DNA from: Micropterix aruncella
Taxonomy: Eukaryota; Arthropoda; Insecta; Lepidoptera; Micropterigidae
NCBI GenBank assembly: GCA_944548615.1
Contig: OX155979.1
Location: 12,329,766 to 12,393,765, forward strand
Direction: 5' to 3'
DNA: 64,000 nt
The notes beneath the pieces are model-generated. The model was not told the DNA's origin and ran no database searches. It saw nothing but the letters and a program-made list of their open reading frames with translations. The first letter of the stretch is position 1; the number at the start of each line of letters is the position of its first letter. This document shows positions 53,483 to 64,000 of this stretch, one piece after another. A program made the translations under genes and the position numbers.

Positions 53483-53935
53483 CCCTTCAGGCCTCGGCCC
53501 CTCAGCCAATTGACAAGATGAAATTTTTGTAAAAATTAGTTAAAAAATTGATCTATGACACTGTCTCATCAAAACATTAATTACTGCCAAACCACTGTAC
53601 CCATAATTAAAATAAAACATATTAACATATATATTGAGTTGTTAACTACAACGGGCAAGCCCGTCACCACAGGACGTTTTAACGATGTCGTTCTATCGAC
53701 CTGCAGTCGGATTGTTATGTCCAAAGTCTTCTACGCTCACTGCAGGTCGATAGAACGACTAATCGTTAAAACGTCCTGTGGTGACGGGCTTGCCCATTGT
53801 AGTTGACAACTCAATATACATATTAACATAATAAAACATAATAAAATAAAACAAATTAAATTAAAATAAAATTATAACGGGGCCGTCATGCTGAATCGTG
53901 TTTTAGCCGATATCGGCCAATCGGGGCTCTAGGGG
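53483..53935. mobile_element. TTAA-4 copy carrying a VT palindrome
   Basis: TTAA 53479-53482, right TTAC (mutated) 53936-53939. Same ends as 8636-8885. Interrupted at 53630-53818. Confidence 0.82.
53630..53818. mobile_element. Minimal VT palindrome with 12-bp TSD
   Basis: Arms of about 78 bp (TATATTGAGTTGTTAACTAC ... CCTGCAG) around about 33 bp. Flanks CATATTAACATA at 53618-53629 and 53819-53830; the empty site is CATTTAAACATA in the 8636-8885 copy. Confidence 0.88.
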
Positions 53936-54189
53936 TTACTCACGTTTTTGGGATTTTCGACCTACCCCTCCCCATGTCAACAGACGTAATCAGCGGCCTG
54001 ACACCCCCCCCCCCTCAGATTACGTATTTAACTGAATGCTGAATTTGGGGAAAATGAGAAGAATCGTGAACCCAGCGTTTGTATTCGAAGACAGTAAGTG
54101 GACAAAACATTTTAGAATGCTTTTAAAAATGTTTTTTTATTGAGTCAAAGTGATTACAAAATCTTAAGTTCTTTGGTTTATTTTACAGA

Positions 54190-54716
54190 CCCCAATCTTC
54201 AGACCGCAGGGCTGTAAACACAGTAACAAAGAGATAATTTAAAATTGAATATTTAATGTGCAGGTATAGACAAAAAAAATGCGATGGGGTGACCAAAGTT
54301 GATTACGCAATCAGGACAGGCACCCCCTCCCCTATACAACTGGGTCTTAGTGGCCAAACTGAAACAGGGCCCATTAGCTCCCCCTTTGTCACAATCAGTG
54401 TAGTCCTTTTTCACAATCTGTAATATGCTCCCTCCAATTCAGGTCAATCACTATCGTCACAGTATACCAGACAGTAGCTTCTCTTACAAAAAATTTAAAT
54501 AAAAGCGAATAATTCACGAGTTGTAAGGGCTCGGATATGGTCGCCAGATGTCTCGCTACTCGGCCCACGCAGATATACATCGTTCGAAAATGTCGCCAGC
54601 CTTTACCTGCGCGTAATGCTAGCCAAATACGTTCAACGGGACTTACCCCTCTGCCTACATTCCTCGCACCCTCTTCCCGCAATGCCCTGTAGCTCGAGAG
54701 TAAAGCTACTGGTTGG
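54190..54716. repeat. R-X repeat, longest copy
   Basis: Runs from CCCCAATCTTCAGACCGC through GTAGCTTCTC, CACTACTCGGCC-like and GCGCGTAATGCTAGCC to CTGTAGCTCGAGAGTAAAGC. No ORF shared between copies; class unknown. Confidence 0.7.
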
Positions 54717-54734
54717 TATGATGATGATGATGTC

Positions 54735-55599
54735 CTCATCGTGATACAATGACCCTCTTGGTTGACAGGACTTCTTCGAAGATGCGCGCAGAAGTACAAT
54801 TACAACGACTACAATAGAGTTCACCGCAGTGCTGTAAGTGTATGTGTAAGTGGGCTTCGGATGAATTTTGCGAGTTGGCGGTTTGAGTCGAGGTTTTCAA
54901 GCCGGGCTTCCTCAAACTCTTTAATTTTTGTGGTCACCGTGCGTTTGTGAGCAGCCCTCTCCCAGCTCTCGGGTGGAATACCACTGGGGGTAAGGCGCCT
55001 TTTTAAGACATCCTTTTTAAGGCATGGTTGGTATATTATGCTATCGTTATGCCCAGATCCTTTTACTTCGTGACACTCTGTAACAGTACTGGCTCCGAAA
55101 TCGTACTGATGTTTGGGGTTCTTCTTGCCGATGAGATGACAAGAAATGATACAAAAGATTAGCTATATAGATTTATTAAATTGCTCTAAAAATTGTACAA
55201 TTTGACACTTCATTTCAAATATTTGAGAGTTTCTTTTCAATCTCTTACGAAATTCGACATGTACATGTTTTCCTAAACGTAACTTCTAAGAAGTCTATAA
55301 AATTACTGAGAGATCATGCACATACATTTTTGTTCTTATGGCACTACTTATTAACCTCATAATACTGATTTCGATGGCCTTGTACTCTACGTTACGTCTT
55401 TGATTATATTGCTTATTAGATTGCTCAATGTCTTACTACAATTTGACAACCAGGATTTCACTACGAAACTCAATGTGTAGATGGCACTTAGTTCCAAAAA
55501 TCTTCTATTATTATGTTCAATATGACAACTTTTAATTATTATGTTCATATAAAACCATGGCGGCGTACTGTAGATGGCGCTGTAAACACGCCTATACGG
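54735..55599. other. No gene recognised
   Basis: 54780-55090 has coding-like composition but only broken frames; 55100-55599 is AT-rich. Possibly decayed LINE sequence. Confidence 0.35.
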
Positions 55600-56349
55600 T
55601 ATAAATAAAATACAAACGGAGCTGCAATGGAATTCAACGACCGAAGTCGGGCCCATCATATAGTGTTCTTACACTTCTGGGGGGTGAGCAGTGGATTCCG
55701 GACTAACGACCGGCTGTTGTAAGTTTAGGACAGCTGTCTTGCCACATGTGAGCGTTCACCTTACCACGCATTCACTCCCTCTTCGAATCCATAGAATTTG
55801 ACATGCGGAAACCGCTGTTTTAGATATTTTTTCTATGGAGTTGATTGTTTTCCTGAAGATCTTTAAAAGGTGAAACGGAGATTTGTACTCGTGGTCTTTT
55901 AAGATATTTGATTCCCGTGGAACAGTTATTTCTATGATAAGGGCCATCCTCCGAGATAGAAAGTAAAGAGTGATACCTGGACGGAGGGCTTTACAACCGA
56001 GACTGTCAGGAAATTAATATTGCTTAGAGACCGAATCAACCCCCAGAATCAAATCTGAAGCTTTCTTAATTATTGAGAAAGGTTTTCTAGTGATTTTTTT
56101 TTGCCTTTAGAGCCATCCGGCACAGCAAATTCTATGGTGCATCTCAAATTCTATGGCTTCGAAGGGGGAGTGAATGGGTGGTAAGGTGAACGCTCACATG
56201 TGGCAAGACAGCTGTCCTAAACCTACCACAGCCGGTTCGTAAGTCCGGAATCCACTACTCACCACCCAGAAGTGTAAAAAAATAGTATTATGATGGGCCC
56301 GAGTCCGGTCGGTGAATTCCATGGCAGCTCCGTTTGTATTTTATTTATA
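55600..56349. mobile_element. LINE-E fold-back element, copy B
   Basis: Reverse orientation to copy A. Mirror-image ends TATAAATAAAATACAAACGG. The long arm carries the same internal deletion (GAGTACAAATCTCCG) and the same TGTGCCGG start as copy A; the short arm stops at CATAGAATTTG. Confidence 0.8.
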
Positions 56350-56769
56350 GATGGCTTTCTATCTCTCCGTATTATTTCTGTGATGTAATTATTTTATATT
56401 AAAATGGAATAGATGGCACTAATAATTGAATGTTATTATTGTTATCATTGGTTAAATTATTGGGTTTTTATAATCAATCAGTCCTTTATAATAAAGAAAT
56501 ACTCACTATCAATGTGGCCAAATAAATTGTATTAGTTTGGCTGTCAATGCTATCAGTGCCAATGTATTTCGCTGTTTCAGAATGGTTGCCAAATCGTACT
56601 ATGGAGTTGTGCAATCTAATACCATATATAATTAATATTTACGTAAATGTGTAAATTAAAAATGGAGGCAACGTTACGAAATAGGATATTTAAATATTAT
56701 TGTCTGTTTTCAGTTCTCAGTTTCCTCGACGTTGGCTAGACAAATCAGATCAATCGGTTGATTCGTTGA

Positions 56770-57041
56770 CTAGTATAGTACAGGATGTCTCAAAAGAAAG
56801 TTTATGTGGAAATGTTATATAACTTATTGGTTCCTGAAGTGCAAAACTTTCCTGATTTATAACCAAAGAACATGGCTTCAGCGGTACGGAGCTCCGTCAC
56901 ACACGTCCAATACTACTCTGTCACGAGTTTGTGAAATTTTTCCTCACAAATTGATCTGCAGAAGAGGTGACATACATTGGCCCCCTCGTAGTCCTGATTT
57001 GAGCCCGATTGACTTTTTGTTATGGGGACTATTTATTTAGT
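56770..57041 (+). pseudogene. mariner-type transposase fragment
   Basis: Frame from 56870: RYGAPSHTSNTTLSRVCEIF, PHKLICRRGDIHWPPRSPDL, SPIDFLLWG. This is the second catalytic Asp region (SPDLSPIDF) of the IS630/Tc1/mariner DDE domain. N-terminal and final catalytic parts are missing. Confidence 0.8.
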
Positions 57042-58445
57042 TTGTACCCGGGGTCTTTTAATATTATTGTTTCCTATGGAATAGTTATTGTACAATCCAA
57101 GTACCTTCCGAGATATATATTTTTTTGATTTTTTTTTATTTGTTGAGTGGAGCTTTTCTAAGGTCTTTATGAGCCTTGTAACACTGCGACCATTGCTGAT
57201 CTATTGTGTTCGTCACCTACTATAGTTCTGCGCTAAGCCTTGTGTCATTTAAGAACCGCAGCAGGCTTTTGGCGCCAGATTGTTTTACCTCCTCAGGTTG
57301 GAGGTAATGACCACCCAAGTGGGTGTATCTTTTACGCATCAGCGGGCCACACTCGCACATGAGGTGCTGGGGAGTTTCCTCTGCTCCTTGGCAGAATCTG
57401 CACATTTTTGTGTCTCTGAGCTTGAGGTTGAACATGTGTTTGTTCAGGCCACAATGCCCCGTGAGCGCCCTCACCAGTATGCGTAGATTGTTCCTATTTA
57501 GCGACAAGGTCTCACGGGCCGTCTTCTTGGTCGTAAGCCTTAATTAGCGCTTGGGAAAGATTCAACCCTGGCGTGTTGTTCCAGTGGTTGACGGATTGTT
57601 CTAAACATATTTGTTTGAGCATTAGGTTTGCAAGGCTTTTTGGTACACCACAGCAAGGTTCAGGGCCGTATAACGTTCCCTTTGCTCCCGTCTTAGCAAG
57701 TTCGTCGGCTTTTTTATTTCCCTCGATTCCTGCATGGCCGGGAACCCATCTTAGAATTACCCTGTTCTTTTCGCCCAGGGAATTCAGTAGTGATATGCAG
57801 TTTTGCACTAGCTTTGAATTAATGGTATTCGAGGCTAGTGCCATATGAGATTGCTTTGCTATCCGAGTGGATATAGATACGGTGGTTGGCTTAGTGCTTT
57901 TGGAGGTTGATATCCGCACATTCAATAATGGCGTATACCTCCGCTTGGAATATGGAGGCGTATTTCCCCAAGTTTACACTTCTTTCGAAGTTTGGTCGCT
58001 CTCCATATATGCCACAGCCTACGTCAAGTCCCGATTTGGACCCATCAGTATACCATTTAAGGCTACCGGCCTCCCATTGCAGTTGGCTTTTTAGCCAGTC
58101 GTCTCTGGGCGGCAGTTCCACTGTAAAAAGTTTTCCAAAATTTAGGAGTGGAAGCATGGTGTCTGATACCATGTTGAGGGTTGGATTTTCACTGACTGAG
58201 TCAAGAACTGATCTTAGTGCTTGTGAGATCCAGTTTACCTTATTTCGGGCAGATAGCCTGTACATGCTGGCTTTCGCCACCTGTTGCAAATGAATGTGTA
58301 GGGGCGGTAAGTTCAGCTTCCGAGATATAGAGTAAAGAGTTATATCTGGACAGAGGGTTGTGTATCCGAGACTTTCAGGGAATTTATACTGCCTAGAGAC
58401 CGAATCGACCTTCAGGATCCAATCTGAAGCTTTCTCGATTTTTTG
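57042..58445 (-). mobile_element. LINE-E fragment split by LINE-D
   Basis: 57042-57117 (GTACCCGGGGTCTTTTAAT..) and 58317-58445 (CTTCCGAGATATAGAG.. to CTTTCTCGATT) are adjacent LINE-E endonuclease-coding stretches in antisense, separated by LINE-D and its 13-bp duplication. Confidence 0.75.
57118..58316 (-). mobile_element. LINE-D, most complete 3' end, 13-bp TSD
   Basis: - strand: LKWYTDGSKSGLDVGCGIYG (RNase H first Asp), FQAEVYAIIECADINLQKH, then after a frameshift VISISTRIAK-like and VILRWVPGHAGIEGNKKADE, RALTGHCGLNKHMFNLKLRD, CRFCQGAEETPQHLMCECGP, stop. Flanks CTTCCGAGATATA at 57105-57117 and 58317-58329. Confidence 0.87.
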
Positions 58446-58538
58446 ACATTGATCATTTTTCCAGGTAACTCTTCATTGATAAAGATTTTATTGTCAGACG
58501 TCAACCTTTTTTTTATATTAACCTTTCTTATACAACAA

Positions 58539-59180
58539 CTTGGGTTGTCGACTAAAGCGGGCGAGCCCGTCACCTCAGGAAGTTTTAACGATTAGTCGTT
58601 CTATCTCCCTGGAGTGAGCGCAGAAGTCTTGGACAAAACGGTCCACCGTCTAGCTCCGCCACAAACCCGTAAGAGGCCAACGCCTTATCCGCAAGATAGC
58701 CAGGAGTGTTACCCGGCGGGCCTTCACTCACGTACTTACTTCCAATTGTGACCAGATTACTCCGGTCTCTCGATTGGTTACGAGTTCGAGGTCGCTTGCG
58801 CGGTCCTCTCCCTTACGAAGCGGTGAAACGGTGTTTACCGAATCTAACGCGGACCACAGCGTCCTTTGCCCGGCTGTTCACCCAGGATCGGGTAGCCGAT
58901 GGTCGTTTCGAGAGCAGTCGCCGTAAGGTCCACAACCATCCCCGCTCTATAGGAAACAGTACTGCTTCCAGACTCCCCCGACTGTTAGTCAGAGTGCACA
59001 GTCGATTGGCTTACGCCGCACGGTGCGCAGACCGACCAGGAGCGCCAGAAGATTGATTCCCAGGGGAAACTAACCATAAGGCCAGAGTCGTACCCAGGCT
59101 CGCACTTCATGCGTGGAGGCCATCCCAACCCTGGACAGAATGGGTCTTCGTGGCCAACTCAGCAAGGGCCCATTAACTCC
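58539..59180 (-). mobile_element. VT family unit, antisense, perfect 16-bp TSD
   Basis: 642 bp from CTTGGGTTGTCGACTAAAGC to AAGGGCCCATTAACTCC. Exact duplication CTTTCTTATACAACAA at 58523-58538 and 59181-59196. Best-defined single unit. Confidence 0.87.
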
Positions 59181-59775
59181 CTTTCTTATACAACAAGTAT
59201 AACCTTTCTTTTGAGACACCCATATAATCATTTCCAAAGAGCTTCCAGTCTACAGTAATGAAAAAATTACGGAACTTAGAGCCAGTTGATGAGAATATTT
59301 AAATTTGGAACAATGGAAAAAAAGATATTTAAAAGTCCCCACACACATCACAAAATTTGAATTTGGAACAATAAAAAATGCTGGAAGTTAATTTTCTCAT
59401 CGACCAGCTCTACATTCCGTAAGAATAAAAATAAAAATGACAATGTCTAGGGTGGGACATAAGTCATGCAACCCACTTTGTCAAAAACTTAAAAACAAAT
59501 CAAAATAAATTTATTTGACTTGAAAAACATACAAAAACATCAAAAAATTACAATAAATATTTAAAATGCCCCTTTTTTCTCTGCGAAAGTGTTTTGTAGG
59601 ATTAACCATATATCGGTCACATTCCCCGCTTCATTGAATTGATTCACCAGACGCTTTATTGTTGACTTGTTTTTTTATTTTTTTTATTTCAAACCAGTTG
59701 ATAGGAATTCCTACACTTGGCTATGACAAAACTAATAAAAATAACAAGTATAATATTTAAATAAATACCTATTAA

Positions 59776-60016
59776 CCCCTCAAATGAATGGCGATTAGCT
59801 CGGGTTGCCTACGGCAAAATGTATATAAATTTATATTTACATTTACATTTACATTTACATAGAGCGGGGTTTACTATAGAGCTATAGCATTACTATAGAG
59901 CGGATTACTATAAAGCGGCGCACATTTACATTTATATTTATATTTATATAAATTTATATACATTTTGTATACATTTTGCCAAGGCATCCCTTAAGGGACG
60001 CCTCACATTTGAGGGG
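59776..60016. mobile_element. TTAA-8: 241-bp piggyBac-like MITE
   Basis: TTAA at 59772-59775 and 60017-60020; perfect 11-bp ends CCCCTCAAATG. Interior has a (TTTACA)n run and ACTATAGAGCGG repeats. Confidence 0.83.
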
Positions 60017-60020
60017 TTAA

Positions 60021-60887
60021 GGTATAAGATATGAATGTCGGTATTGCAAGGTATGAACGTTGAACATTCAAGCGCAGATTTTCTAGGTTATATAGAGTAA
60101 ACGACATTTCCAAATATTTTCAAATATTTTCAATTCTTACATAATTACATAATAACTGGTACTCCCGGAAATTAGGTTTAAAATTCATTTTGAGCTTTGC
60201 GTTAAGCTTGTGCGAAATAAGCAAGTGAAACAAAAATTGGGTGAACTTTGAGCTTTGTTGTACTTTGAACTTTCAACACATAATTCGCCACAGAGAAAGA
60301 AACGCGTGTACTGGCGAATTCCGCCTACTTTCATTTTGAAGAAGGATCAGTGTTGCCACTCGCGCGATTCGGAAATACCTATTTTTCTAATATTTTGCTA
60401 CGCATTTGAACTTTGGGTTGACCTTTGCCATTCCTTATTACACTCATTCTGTTACGGTATATATTTATATATACTGCGCTTTCGAGTTTGCTTAAAAATA
60501 GCTTTAAAGCACACATGAAATAAGAGCCGTATTCGAGCGTCGCTCGGTTCGGATGCCTCATTTCGCTTTCTGCGTGTCCTTTCTTCTCTGGCTCGCTCGC
60601 GCCCGGAGTTCTACATAAACCGTCAAAAAGAACGAACTGCGTGTACTAGCAAGTTCCACCCACTTTTCTTTTGAAGAAGAGGGGATCAGTGTTGCCACTC
60701 GTGCAATTCTGTATTCGTCTTACTATTTCTTTTATAATTTTTGCTAAGCATTTGAACTTTGGGCTGACTTGAAATCGACGACTATCGCAGTTGTTTGACA
60801 TTATATATAAAACCGAATTTGCCACGTGGAGTTTGTAACACCCGACGTTTCAGCAATGTTGCGACCGTCATTTTCTAGGATAGTCTA
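60021..60887. other. No gene recognised
   Basis: Two related stretches (60290-60470 and 60620-60790: GAACTTTGGGYTGAC, GATCAGTGTTGCCACTCG) form a diverged direct repeat; a third part recurs at 61760-61860. No coding. Confidence 0.45.
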
Positions 60888-61660
60888 CACTGGTCACAGT
60901 ATACCAGACAGTAGCTTCTCTTAGGACAAAATTGAAATCGAAGCGAATACGTCACGAGTCGTAAGGACTCGGATATGGCCGCGAGATGTCCGCTACTCGG
61001 CCCACGCGGATATGCAATTGTTTGAAAAGTCGCCAGCCTTTGCCTGCGCGTAACGCTAACCAAAGGCGTTCGTTGAGATGTACCCCTCTGCTCACATTCC
61101 TCGCACCCTACTTAGTTAGTTTTCCTGGGCTATTTCCCGCACTTGGCCTCTTGATTGGGCCGTTGTGCGTGGCTCATGTTTCTATTTATGTTACTCCAGC
61201 CAACCCAGGCTGTCCCAGAAGGTTAGCAGCCTGTTTGGGTTGCTACAGGCCTCCGGGACAGATGCTGGAGATTGTAGTATTCTTGCCCGTTGCTCTGCCA
61301 CGCTCCTGCATTCCATGAGCACATGCTGTGGCGTTTCTTCTTCCTCCATGCATCCTCTACATAGGGCTGTCTGTCACACCTATGGTAAACAGGTGTTTGT
61401 TTAGGGGACAGTGGCCTGTCATAGTACCTATGACTTTACGGATTTTGTCCCTTTTTAATCTGGTGAGGTTGCGGGCAAGTTTTTTAGACGCTTCCGGAAC
61501 CGCGTTCTTTGTTTGCCTGCATCCTGCGTTTTTATTCCATTCTTTAAGGTGGGTTTCGTCGGTGTTCCTGCGTAGCCATGTTTTTATTTGGGCCTGGGGT
61601 ATGGGCATCCTTGCACCCTATTCCCGCAATGCCCTGTCGCTCGAGAGAGGGTTTACTGTT
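60888..61660. repeat. R-X repeat split by LINE-B
   Basis: 60888-61110 and 61609-61660 are consecutive parts (..TTCCTCGCACCCTA / CCTTGCACCCTATTCCCGCA). Confidence 0.78.
61111..61608 (-). mobile_element. LINE-B 3' end with 12-bp TSD
   Basis: Short CTTAGTTAG tail, antisense knuckle, TMTGHCPLNKHLFTIGVTDS, MPIPQAQIKTWLRRNTDETH. Flanks CCTCGCACCCTA and CCTTGCACCCTA (61099-61110, 61609-61620). Confidence 0.85.
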
Positions 61661-62059
61661 GTCTCGGAATACTAGCCTCTGGTGGTGGTAGGGTGTTACA
61701 AACTTCATGCGGTAAATTCGTTTTTATCTTATTCATAAATCTGGGTTGAATTATACCTCATTCCTTATTACATTTATTCTGTTATAGTATATATTCACTT
61801 ACTGCGCTTTTGAGTTTGTTTAAAAATAGCTTTACGATTTACATGAAATAAGAGCCGTATTCGTGCGGCATGACGCCTCTCCGAGGGTAAAACGTATGCG
61901 TTAGCGAATAATTTAAAAGGTTCGTGATGGTGGAAGTGTAAACGTCAGAGAATCTGAAGAGACGTCTGGAGAAATATGTCGGATTGTGGTGAGTTCTAAA
62001 AACGCTGCCAAATTGCTGATTAAAAACTGCCTTCGTCTCGTTTCTGCAACAAAAATAAA

Positions 62060-62785
62060 ATAAATTATTATTATTATTTATTCTGCACAGGCAGCTTTGC
62101 TGATACGTCCAGATCAGATCTTGTAAAGCTAAACAATATTAACAATATAATATAAACAATATTAACAAGTTTATAGGTACAAATCGAGTCTGTTTTTAAA
62201 TTGATTGACAGAGCTTGCACTAATCACTTAAAATGGTAGTTTATTCCACATGTCCACCACTCTATTTGGCAGAACGTTCTTAAGAGGATTAGATTTAAAT
62301 TGTGTATGGTTGAGTTTTTTGTTGTGACCTCGAAGATTTGTGTTGACGTTGAATTTGTAAATATTCTTCAGTGCAGGTACATCGTAATAATGTGTTAGAA
62401 TTTTATATGTCTCAATCAGGTCCCCTCTTTGTCGTCTTTGTTTGAGTGTAGTAATTCCAAGTAATTTCAAGCGATCTTCATAATTCCTATTCTTCAGGCT
62501 CACTGGCATTTTAATTGCCCTTCGCTGAACCTTTTCCAGGATATCTACATCTTTGCAAAAGTAAGGCTTCCAGATCTGATAGCCATACTCAAGAATAGGT
62601 CTCACATATGCCTTGTAGATCTTGATAAAAACCTCTATTGACAGATGTTGGAAAACCTTCCTTATTAGATAGAGAGTAGAGTTGGCTCGTTTAGCAATTG
62701 CAATTATGTGTTTTTCCCATTTGAGATCATCAGTAATTGTTATTCCAAGATCTTTTTGTTGGTTGACTGCTTCTAGTTAGTTGCA
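62060..62785 (-). mobile_element. LINE-A 3' end, antisense
   Basis: (TAA)n tail at 62060-62080, then - strand QQKDLGITITDDLKWEKHII, ANSTLYLIRKVFQHLSIEVF, RPILEYGYQIWKPYFCKDVD, TTLKQRRQRGDLIETYKILT, NRVVDMWNKLPF stop. Good thumb-region copy for comparison. Confidence 0.82.
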
Positions 62786-62849
62786 ACCACCCCCGCTCTA
62801 AAGGAAACATTACTGTTAATGGGACTATGGTCACATTCTAAAATATGTT

Positions 62850-63530
62850 TCTATAAATAAAATACAAACAGAGCTGCCATGGAATTCACCGACCAAAAAT
62901 CGGGCCCATCATATATATATATATTTTTGTTTTTTTTACACTTCTAGGAGGTAAAGGGTGGATTCCGGACTGACGACCGGCGGTGGTAGGTTTAGGACAG
63001 CTGTCTTGCCACATGTGAGCGTTCACCTTACCACCCATTCACTCCCCCTTCGAAGCCATAGAATTTGAGATGCAGAGATCGCGGTTCTAGATAATGTTTC
63101 TAGAAAGGAGTTGATTATTTTCCTGGAGAGGCCAAGATCTTTAAAAAGGTGAAACAAAGATTTAGCTGGCAGGCCACGAGCGCCTACTTCCACCGCGTGA
63201 AGGTGAACAGTGAAGCCGTTTCGGGTGACGGCATTTGCGAGGTCATGGTATTTATTTAATTTGTACTCGTGGTTTTCTGGGATATTTGATTCCCATGGAA
63301 CAGTTAATTCTACGATAAGGACCATCTTCCGAGATAGAGAGTAAAGAGTTATATCTGGACGCAGGGCTGTGCATCCGAGACTTTCAGGGGATTTATACTG
63401 CTTAGAGACCGAATCGACTTCCATAATTCAATCTGAAGCTTTCTCGATTATTGAGAAAGGTTACGCATTGAGATGTTTTTTGCCTTTAGAGCCAACCCGC
63501 ACAAACTGTATTGGAGGTTTGGAGGATAGT
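62850..63530 (-). mobile_element. LINE-E 3' end, antisense
   Basis: 3' end ATAAAATACAAACAGAGCTG at 62852, then 3' UTR and - strand frame 63424-63023: TALRPDITLYSLSRKMVLIV followed by ELTVPWESN, HLHAVEVGARGLPAKSLFHL, EWVVR stop. Contains an AT run at 62915-62930. Confidence 0.8.
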
Positions 63531-63661
63531 AGAAAGAAGCTGGTTCCGTATTCGTTCCCGTTCTGTATAAAAAGACAAGGAAATGAAAGGATATCTGCAA
63601 GTAAAGAGGATCTTCCTTCAGGTGGGATGGTAAACGAGGATTTAGAAGTACTTCGTACAAC

Positions 63662-64000
63662 TAGAGCTGTCAACTACAACCGGCGAACCCGTCACCTTAG
63701 GAAATTTTAACGATATCAGATTGTTCTGTCTCCCGTGACGTGAGCGCAGAAGACTTAGGACAAAAACAATCCAGTGTCTAGTTACGCCACCTGCCTGTCA
63801 GAGGCCAACACCTTACGGCGAGGCACCGGCAAAGGTATCCAGCGGCCAGCCTCTACCCCTGATTATCAGTTTGGAAGGATATCTCCGTTTGAAATTAACC
63901 TTCAGGATACCTCCTGCTTCTGGACTGGTTACAGGATCGACGTCGCTTCCGCGGTCCTCTGCCTAAAGAAGCGATGATACGGTGTATATCAAATCTATCG
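63662..64000 (-). mobile_element. VT family unit cut by window end
   Basis: GAGCTGTCAACTACAACCGG ... CCTCTGCCTAAAGAAGCGAT, following the 39613 copy in order, more diverged. Confidence 0.7.

Larger units (their letters stand above)
56781..59222. mobile_element. mariner remnant filled by later insertions
   Basis: Left end CAGGATGTCTCAAAAGAAAG after TA (56779-56780). Right end CTTTCTTTTGAGACACCC at about 59204-59221 is its inverted match. Inside: transposase piece, LINE-E 57042-58445 with LINE-D nested in it, and a VT unit. Confidence 0.68.

Overview
This is eukaryotic, intron-rich, AT-rich DNA from an arthropod, most likely a moth or butterfly. The lepidopteran call is an inference. It rests on Helitron-like repeats with a lepidopteran-style architecture (A|TC start, short hairpin then CTAG|T end), many piggyBac-like TTAA elements, and a dense mix of non-LTR retrotransposon 3' ends. 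No bacterial or viral gene organisation is present.

Two spliced genes can be supported. (1) A PPP1R37 (LRRC68-type protein phosphatase 1 regulatory subunit) orthologue on the + strand, 5709-35955. Seven exons are visible (5709-5981, 7318-7431, 12558-12760, 17366-17551, 17747-18096, 33473-34109, 34877-35955). All intron phases agree, and the exons encode about 946 C-terminal residues once a single extra C in an 8-C run at 17912-17919 is discounted. The first exons lie left of the window. (2) A five-exon Mutator-like transposase-domain gene on the - strand, 27639-25242, inside the 15-kb intron of PPP1R37. Its splice sites and phases agree through all five exons, and the product then appears truncated.

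Almost everything else is nested mobile DNA. I use working labels. LINE-A: CR1/L2-like with (TAA)n tails. LINE-B: R1/jockey-like RNase H end with a (CTAA)n tail. LINE-C: RNase H end with a (TAC)n tail. LINE-D: RNase H end, stop codon followed by a T/A-rich tail. LINE-E: R2-like, CCHC knuckle plus restriction-like endonuclease. LINE-F: jockey-like RT C-termini. LINE-G: one longer RT ORF. DNA elements include at least eight TTAA/CCC-terminal families (TTAA-1 to TTAA-8, one still carrying a piggyBac transposase Cys-rich tail), hAT-like elements with 8-bp duplications, a Helitron pair, a mariner remnant and a 2.3-kb TIR element.

Two repeat systems stand out as possibly undescribed. The first is the 'VT' family: GC-rich units of about 640 bp with no TIRs and no poly(A), flanked by target duplications of variable length (11, 12, 13, 14 and 16 bp), and repeatedly inserted into each other to give palindromes. 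The second is a fold-back family built from two opposed 3' ends of the R2-like LINE-E (41626-42489 and 55600-56349); both copies share the same internal deletion.

Layout: 1-5.7 kb LINE fragments and a TIR element; 5.7-18.1 kb five PPP1R37 exons with TE-filled introns, including two opposed Helitrons; 18.1-33.5 kb large intron with the antisense Mutator-like gene; 33.5-36 kb last two exons; 36-64 kb downstream TE mosaic, cut at the right edge inside a VT copy. The window repeatedly holds both filled and empty versions of the same insertion site, so several element boundaries can be read directly.
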